Assembly (NCBI GenBank): GCA_026389955.1
Contig: JAPLGY010000190.1
Span: 1 to 6,208, forward strand
Source of the DNA: Caldilinea sp.
GTDB taxonomy: Bacteria > Chloroflexota > Anaerolineae > Caldilineales > Caldilineaceae
Length of the DNA: 6,208 bases
Reading direction: 5' to 3'
Shown: positions 1 through 6,208 of the stretch, in pieces
How positions within the stretch are numbered: position 1 is the stretch's first letter
Layout of the letters: each line of letters opens with the position of its first letter
Notes under the pieces: generated by a model
What the model was told of the DNA's origin: nothing
What the model saw: the letters and a program-made list of their open reading frames with translations, nothing else
The model's database searches: none
Program-made: the position numbers and the translations under genes

Positions 1-1245
1 CCCGTTGATGCGCGTGAAGTTGTCGCTGCGCTGCACAGCCTCTGCCTCCTGGGCCACCCCGCTCTCTGACAGGTCAGAGAGCGGCCCGTCAGCAGCAGAA
101 AAGGGCTCTGCGGCAACCTCTGGCCCGCCGACCGCCCTGGCAGCAGGCGGCTCGTCAGCAGCAGAAGAGGGCTCTGCGGCAACCTCTGGCCCGCCGACCG
201 CTCTGGCAGCAGGCGGCTCGCTGAGTTTGAGGGCGCTGACCAGCACAGCACCGGTTCCCAGGGCACTCACCAACAGAGCCGTCAGCGAGGCAAAGAAGCC
301 AAAACAACTGCCAAGAATCCAGAAAAAGGCGACCACAATGCCAGGCAGCAAAATCCCGATGGCAGGGCGGAAGAGGCGCGGCAGCCCCAGCCTGGCGTTT
401 GCCCGCAGCCCAATCTCATCGCCAAGCGCTGCCAGCCCGACCAGGTTGACAGCACCGAACAAAAGCGCCAGCAACAGAGCGGGCGGGCGGAAACAGACCG
501 ACAGCCACAGCAAGGCGATCAAAGCCCCTCCCACCAGGTTGAAGAGCAGGCCGGCCGCAAAACTGAGGGCAGTGCGGTCCACAAGAACCCGACGAGAGTT
601 TTCTACCCATGCCGGACGCACTCGCACGAGCAGAACCCCCACCCCCGCAGCCAGCCCGAGCAGCAGCACAGCCAGCACGATCCGGCCGACCAGATCCCAC
701 AAAAGTTCCAGCAGGCTGGGCTGTTGGACAGGAGGGGGCACAGCCAGCGCAGGCAGATCAGGCAGATCCAAGGCGGTCGACGGGCCGCGCAGCACACTTC
801 CTTTCACGACAGCCCCACGCTGCTGGTCGACTTCTCCGCTGACCACGCTGATATCGCCGCCGACAAACGCATCCCCCCCCAGATCGACATCGCCGCTCAG
901 TGCCGTGATCGAGCCGCCGACATTGCCGTCGATCTGCACATCCCCGCTGAAAGCGGTGATATCCCCGACGACTCCTCCGCCCGCTTCGACGGCAACCTCT
1001 CCGGCGTAGACCACCAAACTGCCCCGGATCTCGCTGCCCGAGTCGACGGTGACATCTCCGTTCAAGACGGTGACGTCACCCTCCAGAAATTCGCCGCTTC
1101 GCACACGCAGGTCTTCGTTGAAAACAGTCTGCTGCTGCACCACAGGCCGGTTGGCCGCCAGGAGAGGAGCCGCCAACAGCAGCGCCAACAACAGCCCCGT
1201 GCACAACCCGACTGCCCCGATTTTCCAGATTGGTTCTTGTTTCAT
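1..1245 (-). CDS. Bactofilin-like polymer-forming membrane protein, 3' end beyond window
   Basis: The minus-strand frame opens with ATG at 1245 and stays open for 415 codons to the left edge, so the C-terminus is missing. A GGAGG ribosome site (1251-1255) lies 5 nt upstream and supports this start. Residues 1-31 look like a signal peptide (charged start, Leu/Ala core, APLLAA end). Residues 44-153 are short Gly/Asp/Val repeats such as GDVTVLNGDVTV and GGSITALSGDVDLGGD, the right-handed beta-helix pattern of bactofilins (polymer-forming cytoskeletal proteins, PF04519). About four or five hydrophobic helices follow, near 185-208, 229-250, 256-275 and 297-337. The tail from 342 on is Ala/Pro/Glu-rich and holds two 22-residue repeats. 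Classical bactofilins are cytoplasmic and lack these helices, so here the beta-helix is probably extracytoplasmic. It is the last visible gene of a sigma / anti-sigma operon, 95 nt after the anti-sigma. A structural or envelope-stress role is inferred. The family call is from the repeat pattern only. Confidence 0.8.
   Translation of the reverse strand, partial: MKQEPIWKIGAVGLCTGLLLALLLAAPLLAANRPVVQQQTVFNEDLRVRSGEFLEGDVTVLNGDVTVDSGSEIRGSLVVYAGEVAVEAGGGVVGDITAFSGDVQIDGNVGGSITALSGDVDLGGDAFVGGDISVVSGEVDQQRGAVVKGSVLRGPSTALDLPDLPALAVPPPVQQPSLLELLWDLVGRIVLAVLLLGLAAGVGVLLVRVRPAWVENSRRVLVDRTALSFAAGLLFNLVGGALIALLWLSVCFRPPALLLALLFGAVNLVGLAALGDEIGLRANARLGLPRLFRPAIGILLPGIVVAFFWILGSCFGFFASLTALLVSALGTGAVLVSALKLSEPPAARAVGGPEVAAEPSSAADEPPAARAVGGPEVAAEPFSAADGPLSDLSESGVAQEAEAVQRSDNFTRING
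59..84. repeat. Perfect inverted repeat, 12-bp arms, 2-nt centre
   Basis: Arms at 59-70 and 73-84 (core GCTCTCTGAC / GTCAGAGAGC) flank an AG centre. It lies inside the open frame of the bactofilin-like gene, where it encodes the SDLSES part of the tail. There is no adjoining T-run on either strand, so it is not a standard terminator. Confidence 0.8.
88..219. repeat. Two tandem 66-bp copies inside the bactofilin-like gene
   Basis: Copies at 88-153 and 154-219 differ at two positions only (A/G at the 14th base, C/T at the 49th). The unit is 22 codons long and keeps the frame, so the protein carries two copies of an acidic Ala/Pro/Gly segment beginning EPPAARAVGG and ending in SAAD (residues 343-364 and 365-386). 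The low divergence suggests a recent duplication in the disordered tail. Confidence 0.95.
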
Positions 1246-1340
1246 CAAATCCTCCGGCGAAATGCCCCTGCCTTTACAAGTGGGATTGTCTGCACAACGC
1301 CCACAGAGCCCGTCTGATCTTGCCAACTATCGCACACACG

Positions 1341-1931
1341 TTATTTTATCGGCACGGGGACAGACAGGCTGTCCGCTCTTGCGCTGTGCCGGAGCAGCCA
1401 CACCCAGCCGGCCAGCAAAAGACCGGTGGCGGCAGCCGACAACCAGCCCAGCCACTGCAGCTGGGGAGCCAAGGCCAACAACGCTGCTGCCTCGGCACCG
1501 GACGCCCCCCACAGCCGAACCGTGTTGTAGGCCACCAGCAGCGCGCGCACCTGCTCTGCCAGCCAGGGCGACTGTGTGTGCACCAAAAAGACGACCCCTG
1601 CAGCAGCCACCCCAGCCACCCCAGCCAGTGCGCCCAGCGCCGCTGCCACCAAAAGCAGAAAAACCCGCTGATGGGCTTGCCGCTCCTGCTCGGCCAGACG
1701 CTGTTCGAAGCGACGCACAAAGCCGGTCGCTGGCTCCAGCGCAGGTGTCGTCGCCAACAGTGTCTCCAGCTCCTGCCAGCACAGCCAGAGCTGCCCAGCA
1801 GCTGGCTGCTCGGCCAACACCCCCTCAAAGCGCCCCTGCGCCTCTGGGCCCAACTCCCCGTCGAGCGCCTGCGCCATCCACCACTCCAGTTCCCCCGATT
1901 CCTCCAAAACTTCCTGAAGACGATCGGCCAT
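1341..1931 (-). CDS. Two-helix membrane anti-sigma factor lacking the zinc motif
   Basis: This is a 196-residue protein, probably the anti-sigma factor for the ECF sigma encoded just upstream. ATG at 1931 follows a strong GGAGGAG ribosome site (1937-1943) at 5 nt spacing, and the gene starts 15 nt after the sigma stop, which implies translational coupling. Residues 15-60 (ALDGELGPEAQGRFEGVLAE and following) match the layout of the cytosolic anti-sigma domain of the zf-HC2 type, with the ALDGEL helix start. The family's usual H-x3-C-x2-C ligands are absent: the place where CPxC is normally found reads QPAAG, and the only Cys is C51. Two hydrophobic helices follow at about 90-117 and 159-180, with a short loop between them and a basic C-terminal end. 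The expected role is to hold the sigma factor at the membrane until a signal releases it. Function is inferred from position and domain layout; the signal is unknown. Confidence 0.75.
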   Translation of the reverse strand: MADRLQEVLEESGELEWWMAQALDGELGPEAQGRFEGVLAEQPAAGQLWLCWQELETLLATTPALEPATGFVRRFEQRLAEQERQAHQRVFLLLVAAALGALAGVAGVAAAGVVFLVHTQSPWLAEQVRALLVAYNTVRLWGASGAEAAALLALAPQLQWLGWLSAAATGLLLAGWVWLLRHSARADSLSVPVPIK

Positions 1932-1946
1932 ACACTCTCCTCCTGC

Positions 1947-2570
1947 CTACATTTCAGCCAGTGCCAGCGGGACAAACGACCCAGCGCCCTCCGCCTTCCC
2001 GGCGCCGGCCGACACAGACCCCACCTCTGCACGCCGAGAAAGGGTCACCAGCTGCTGGCGCGCGCGAAACAACCTGCTCTTCACGGTGGCAACCGTCACC
2101 TGCATGGCTGCAGCAATTTCTTCGTAGCTCAACTCCTCCCAATAACGCAGCACAAGCGGAATGCGGTACTCCGGTGCCAGCTGCTCCAGCAAAGACTGCA
2201 CCTCCAGACGGGTTTCCTGGCGGAGCACATGCTGTTCTGGGCGCAGACCCTCCCCTTCCAGCTCTTGCAGCACAGGGTTGTCGTCGAGCGAAATCTGCGT
2301 GGTCCGTCGTTTGCGCAGCTGGTCGATACAGTGATGGTTGGCAATCGAAAACAGCCAGGTCGAAAACTTCATCGCTGGATCATACTGGCCAAGCCGACTG
2401 TAGGCGCGCAAAAAAACCTCCTGAGCAGCATCTTCAGCTTCCTCCAAATTGCCCAACATGCGATAGGTCAAATTGAAAACCGGGCGCTGATAGGCACCAA
2501 CCAGGTGGCTGAACGCCCCCCGATCCCCGCGCAACGCCTCTTCCAGCCAGAAGTGCTCCTGCTCGTTCAT
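1947..2570 (-). CDS. ECF-family RNA polymerase sigma factor
   Basis: This is a 207-residue sigma-70 family protein of the extracytoplasmic-function type (regions 2 and 4 only) that redirects RNA polymerase to its own promoter class. Region 2 spans about residues 20-90 and includes AEDAAQEVFLRAY (45-57) and the -10-recognition segment KFSTWLFSIANHHCIDQLRK (68-87). Region 4 spans about 123-180, with the helix-turn-helix LSYEEIAAAMQVTVATVKSR (147-166). A Gly/Ala-rich tail of about 27 residues follows. I chose ATG 2570 because it has AGGAAG just upstream and starts directly before region 2. A GTG at 2636 would add 22 residues of no recognisable domain and has no clear ribosome site. The anti-sigma gene follows after 15 nt and the bactofilin-like gene after that. 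A TGTAAC-N16-CGTA promoter candidate upstream suggests autoregulation. The ECF subgroup was not determined. Confidence 0.93.
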   Translation of the reverse strand: MNEQEHFWLEEALRGDRGAFSHLVGAYQRPVFNLTYRMLGNLEEAEDAAQEVFLRAYSRLGQYDPAMKFSTWLFSIANHHCIDQLRKRRTTQISLDDNPVLQELEGEGLRPEQHVLRQETRLEVQSLLEQLAPEYRIPLVLRYWEELSYEEIAAAMQVTVATVKSRLFRARQQLVTLSRRAEVGSVSAGAGKAEGAGSFVPLALAEM

Positions 2571-2684
2571 CGCTTCCTGTCTTGCCGTCGCGCAAAGAGG
2601 CAGCTTCCCCTTCTCTTGAAGCTGGACAATGGTCACGCCAGGACCCCCGCTGCCTGCCTCTGTGCCCGCTGCTTATACTACTAC

Positions 2685-2710
2685 TACGCAGCACCACACA
2701 AAAAGTTACA
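2685..2710 (-). promoter_or_regulatory. Candidate ECF-type autoregulatory promoter of the sigma operon
   Basis: On the minus strand TGTAAC (2710-2705) is followed by exactly 16 bases and then CGTA (2688-2685). AAC-type -35 and CGT-type -10 boxes at this spacing are the known pattern of many ECF sigma promoters (for example the Bacillus SigW and SigX classes). Transcription would start near 2678, about 110 nt before the chosen sigma start codon. A weaker housekeeping alternative, TTTTTG-N18-TAGTAT (2704-2675), overlaps it. Confidence 0.55.
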
Positions 2711-2761
2711 ACAAGACCTGCAGGAGCAGAAATTCCCAAGATGAATTCTGGCCAGTTTGTA

Positions 2762-2783
2762 GGAAGATTGTGGGAAGATTGTG
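2762..2783. repeat. Tandem 11-bp direct repeat between the divergent promoters
   Basis: GGAAGATTGTG occurs twice back to back (2762-2772 and 2773-2783), perfectly conserved. The period is about one helical turn, so two copies would face the same side of the DNA. That suits a regulator binding site, but no regulator can be named. Confidence 0.6.
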
Positions 2784-2877
2784 ACGCGTGAGCAGGTCTG
2801 TATCCGAACAGTTGCAGATTTTCATATTTGGAATTCATGCTGCAGAGGAATGCGACCCGGATACGAGGTGCTTTCTG

Positions 2878-2886
2878 TGTTAAAAT
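2878..2886 (+). promoter_or_regulatory. Candidate extended -10 for the cohesin-like gene
   Basis: TGTTAAAAT reads as TGn plus TAAAAT, an extended -10, about 48 nt upstream of the ATG at 2934. No good -35 box is present at 17 nt, which is tolerated for extended -10 promoters. Confidence 0.35.
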
Positions 2887-2933
2887 AACAGCTCGACGGT
2901 TACACGCGAAATTCAGGCCCAAGAAATCAAGCT

Positions 2934-3815
2934 ATGAGCAGACCAGACCCCAAAACAGACATCGCACACAGATTTTTCAAGCAGTTTGTTCTTTTTCGTT
3001 GTAAATGGGCTGTTGCACTTCCAGCCTTGCTCACCTGGATGGTGTGCGGGCATATTCTACCTCTACAAGCCCAGACACCTCCGGCCACAACAACCCCTGA
3101 ATCTGGCACGGTACTGGTTCTGCAGCCGTCCGTGACAACACTTCTTGTAGGCCAGACTTTCAGCGTCACAATCCAGGTGCGCACCAGCCAGATGGTGGAT
3201 GGCTCCGGCGCTTATGTAAATTTTGATCCGACCGTGCTGCAGGCAGCAGCCATCTCTCCCAGCAACAGTCTTTCTCTCGAATTGCAAAACCAGATCGACA
3301 ACACGCAGGGACACATCAATTTTGTTGCTGGTCAGTTGAACAGTCCATTTCCCTCTCGTGATTTTGTTCTGGCAACAGTCCGCTTTCAAGCCACGAGACA
3401 ATTTTTTGAAACACTGCTCACCTTTGAAAGTGTGGACCCACAGCGGCAAAGCAACGTCACATTTAACGGCAACTCGATTCTCAGCAACTACCAAAATGCT
3501 GCCGTCGTTGTGGTAGCCCCGCCCACGGCGACACAGACACCCACACTGGCCCCACCCACGGCGACGCGAACACCCACACTGGCCCCGCCCACGGCGACAC
3601 GGACACCCATCCCGCCCACGGCGACACGGACACCCATCCCGCCCACGGCGACACGGACGCCCATCCCGCCCACGGCGACGCGAACACCCAAACGTCCCCC
3701 GCCGACGGCGACACGGAGACCCAACCAGCCCACGGCGACGCCAACACCCATCCCTCCCGGACACCCACACTGGCCCCGCCCACGGCGACACGGACGCCTA
3801 TCCGGGCCACAGTGA
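2934..3815 (+). CDS. Secreted cohesin-domain protein, N-terminal part (frame broken in linker)
   Basis: The frame codes for 293 residues. Residues 1-47 form a signal peptide with a basic start, a hydrophobic core (WAVALPALLTWMVCG) and a likely cleavage after LQA near 46. Residues about 58-195 resemble a cohesin-type beta-sandwich (PF00963): GTVLVLQPSVTTLLVGQTFS, then AYVNFDPTVLQ and FVLATVRFQA are characteristic strands. Cohesins bind dockerins in cellulosomes, but many stand-alone bacterial cohesin domains have other or unknown surface roles. A Thr/Pro linker of PPTATRTP units starts at 196. From residue 276 (3759) the frame leaves the repeat pattern and reads GHPHWPRPRRHGR to a TGA at 3813-3815, which is clearly not native. 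The real continuation lies in the next frame from 3758. Restoring one base near 3756-3758 would give a single protein of about 547 residues. The start is the only ATG ahead of the signal peptide; its ribosome site (AAGAAA) is weak. Confidence 0.75.
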   Translation: MSRPDPKTDIAHRFFKQFVLFRCKWAVALPALLTWMVCGHILPLQAQTPPATTTPESGTVLVLQPSVTTLLVGQTFSVTIQVRTSQMVDGSGAYVNFDPTVLQAAAISPSNSLSLELQNQIDNTQGHINFVAGQLNSPFPSRDFVLATVRFQATRQFFETLLTFESVDPQRQSNVTFNGNSILSNYQNAAVVVVAPPTATQTPTLAPPTATRTPTLAPPTATRTPIPPTATRTPIPPTATRTPIPPTATRTPKRPPPTATRRPNQPTATPTPIPPGHPHWPRPRRHGRLSGPQ

Positions 3816-3862
3816 CACCAAGACCGATTGCACCCACAGCGACGCGGACGCCCATGCGTCCC
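3519..3862 (+). repeat. Degenerate 27/33-bp Thr/Pro linker repeat array
   Basis: Units built on a CCGCCCACGGCGACACGGAC core encode PPTATRTPTLA (33 bp, 3519-3584, two copies) and PPTATRTPI (27 bp, 3585-3665, three copies). Diverged units follow up to 3758, and further units continue in the shifted frame to 3862. A perfect 35-bp stretch occurs at 3570-3604 and again at 3761-3795. The offset of 191 nt is not a multiple of three, so both copies encode TPTLAPPTATRT only if the frame changes between them. Such arrays are prone to slippage and to assembly errors. TATPTP-type linkers are common in secreted Chloroflexota proteins. Confidence 0.9.
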
Positions 3863-4576
3863 CTGCTGCTGCCCATCTCTACCCCCAATGTTGTGGACAT
3901 CTCGGAAACAGCGCTGTCAACCGACACGCCGATCGTGGTTTCCCCCCCAATCACTACGCCGCTCCCCGCACCGACAGAAAACGGCGATTCGAGGACATGG
4001 CCGTTGGAGGGTGCAGGCGACAGTGTTTTTTCTACAGAAAGTGCCTTCGGCCATACGGTCATGTCTGTTCCAGCAGCAGCGATCGCCGAAAAACAACCGG
4101 ATGTCCTCTATGCGTTGTCCTATGTTGAACAGGCCACACCGCTGCCTGTACCAGATTCCTTGTTCAGTTTTGTGGGGCGAGCCTTTCATCTTGAATTGCT
4201 GGTCAACGGGCAAACTCAGCCTGAGTACAGATTTGCCGAACCCGTCTCGTTGATACTGGAGTATTTGCCTGGGCAAGATCTGGACCACAACGCTTTGGCT
4301 CTTTTTGGGTATGATCGGTCCGCAAATCACTGGTTCAGCGAAGATCACTGGGTGAGCAGTGTCGATCCAGCAGCACAGACGGTTCATGTCGCTGTGCCGC
4401 AGACCGGCCACTATGTGCTTGGGCTGCGGGTGTCTCCCAGCAATCTGCCAGTTGAACCGATGGAAGCTGTTGGACAACTCTTTCTTCCGATGATCTCTGG
4501 GGAGTGTACGCTGGAATGTCAGACACGCCCAAGCGCATCTGCGGTGCAGCTTTTTTTGCCGACAGTTTCCAGATGA
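3812..4576 (+). CDS. C-terminal part of the cohesin-domain protein (out of frame with N-terminal part)
   Basis: This frame is meaningful from 3758 onward, where it continues the linker (RTPTLAPPTATRTP), and ends with TGA at 4574-4576. The nominal GTG at 3812 overlaps the upstream stop as GTGA but has no ribosome site and sits inside the linker, so I read it as the rest of the same protein. Numbered from 3812, residues 1-55 are linker. Residues about 75-207 form a beta-rich domain containing YRFAEPVSLILEYLPGQDL, ALALFGYDRSANHWFSED and VHVAVPQTGHYVLGL. This resembles the C-terminal sandwich domains (ZU5/UPA-like) of secreted surface proteins, where a strand pair ends in a 'GHYxLGL' closing motif. 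The end carries two LFLP motifs, QLFLPMIS (222-229) and VQLFLPTVSR (245-254), separated by a CTLEC segment. Function is unknown; an adhesive or envelope role is inferred. Confidence 0.6.
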   Translation: MTPRPIAPTATRTPMRPLLLPISTPNVVDISETALSTDTPIVVSPPITTPLPAPTENGDSRTWPLEGAGDSVFSTESAFGHTVMSVPAAAIAEKQPDVLYALSYVEQATPLPVPDSLFSFVGRAFHLELLVNGQTQPEYRFAEPVSLILEYLPGQDLDHNALALFGYDRSANHWFSEDHWVSSVDPAAQTVHVAVPQTGHYVLGLRVSPSNLPVEPMEAVGQLFLPMISGECTLECQTRPSASAVQLFLPTVSR

Positions 4577-4600
4577 TTGTCCCTGCCATCGAGCCCGATT

Positions 4601-4630
4601 TTGCCCACCTGTTGTCGTCTGTAGTACAGT
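4601..4630 (+). promoter_or_regulatory. Weak candidate promoter for chlD with a palindrome
   Basis: TTGCCC (4601-4606) and TACAGT (4625-4630) are separated by 18 nt, each matching 4 of 6 consensus bases. The -10 box overlaps a palindrome, CTGTA-G-TACAG (4619-4629), which could be an operator. No cobalamin riboswitch or B12-box was recognised in the 112-nt gap (4577-4688). Confidence 0.25.
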
Positions 4631-4688
4631 AGAACCATTAGCATCTGCTCAGAAAAGACTGTTAGGAAGGGTGCAGAAGGAAACCTGA

Positions 4689-6208
<1,520 letters not shown>

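Larger units (their letters stand above)
2571..2933. other. Divergent intergenic region, no gene seen
   Basis: These 363 bases separate the minus-strand sigma operon from the plus-strand cohesin-like gene. They hold a candidate ECF promoter firing leftwards, a candidate extended -10 firing rightwards, a tandem 11-bp repeat and a distant 7-bp inverted repeat. The short open frames crossing it have no credible start site or recognisable protein. The region is visibly more AT-rich than the flanking genes, as expected of a promoter region. Confidence 0.75.

Noticed and set aside
2571..2636. Upstream GTG (2636) as the sigma-factor start
   Set aside because: It adds 22 residues with no family match and lacks a ribosome site. 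ATG 2570 has AGGAAG upstream and abuts region 2.
1049..2744. Long plus-strand open frames across the sigma operon (1049-2476 and 1230-2744)
   Set aside because: They are antisense shadows. The minus-strand frames carry clear sigma and anti-sigma domains, ribosome sites and sensible spacing, while the plus-strand translations are low-complexity Pro/Arg or Gln/Leu-rich with no domain.
2899..2904. Second TGTAAC on the minus strand as another ECF -35 box
   Set aside because: At 15-17 nt downstream there is no CGTA-like -10; only one box matches.
3812..3815. GTGA overlap suggesting two translationally coupled genes
   Set aside because: There is no ribosome site before the GTG, it falls within the repeat linker, and the linker pattern continues across the junction in the new frame. 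One broken gene explains this better.
3488..4062. Minus-strand Gly/Val repeat frames opposite the linker
   Set aside because: They are the reverse complement of the TATRTP repeat array; their repetitive translation only mirrors the repeat.
4577..4688. Possible cobalamin riboswitch or terminator ahead of chlD
   Set aside because: The gap is too short for a cobalamin riboswitch and no B12-box was seen. No stem followed by a T-run was found either.

Overview
The window looks like a piece of a GC-rich bacterial chromosome, most likely from a member of the Chloroflexota. That placement is inference. It rests on the long Thr/Pro linker built from PTATRTP units, the secreted cohesin-like protein ending in repeated LFLP motifs, and the sigma / anti-sigma / bactofilin-like cluster. 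No rRNA or tRNA gene, CRISPR array, transposase or origin was seen.

Left part (1-2570, minus strand): a three-gene operon. In transcription order it holds an ECF sigma factor (2570-1947), a two-helix membrane anti-sigma factor (1931-1341) whose usual zinc ligands are missing, and a signal-peptide-bearing bactofilin-like beta-helix protein with several membrane helices (1245 to beyond the left edge). A TGTAAC-N16-CGTA sequence upstream of the sigma gene is a good candidate for an autoregulated ECF promoter. The likely logic is that the anti-sigma holds the sigma at the membrane and the membrane-spanning bactofilin-like protein is a target or a structural or sensing partner.

Middle (2571-4576): a 363-base divergent intergenic region, then a plus-strand gene for a secreted protein with a signal peptide, a cohesin-like beta domain, a degenerate TATRTP repeat linker, a second beta domain and two terminal LFLP motifs. 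The reading frame breaks inside the linker (about 3756-3760), so the protein is split between two overlapping frames.

Right part (4689-6208, plus strand): a chlD-type gene for the medium AAA+/VWA subunit of magnesium or cobalt chelatase, cut by the right edge just before the expected VWA metal-binding motif. Its frame changes by -1 at a run of eight A (5779-5786), which contains a perfect A AAA AAA slippery heptamer. In-frame translation gives a complete 374-residue ChlI-like AAA+ protein. A -1 shift gives the long ChlD-like subunit. From memory, published work (Antonov 2020) proposed that many chlD genes make both small and medium chelatase subunits by programmed frameshifting, and this locus fits that model. 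It is the most interesting item here. The main caution is that both frame breaks in the window can be repaired by adding one base to a homopolymer, so base-calling error must be excluded.
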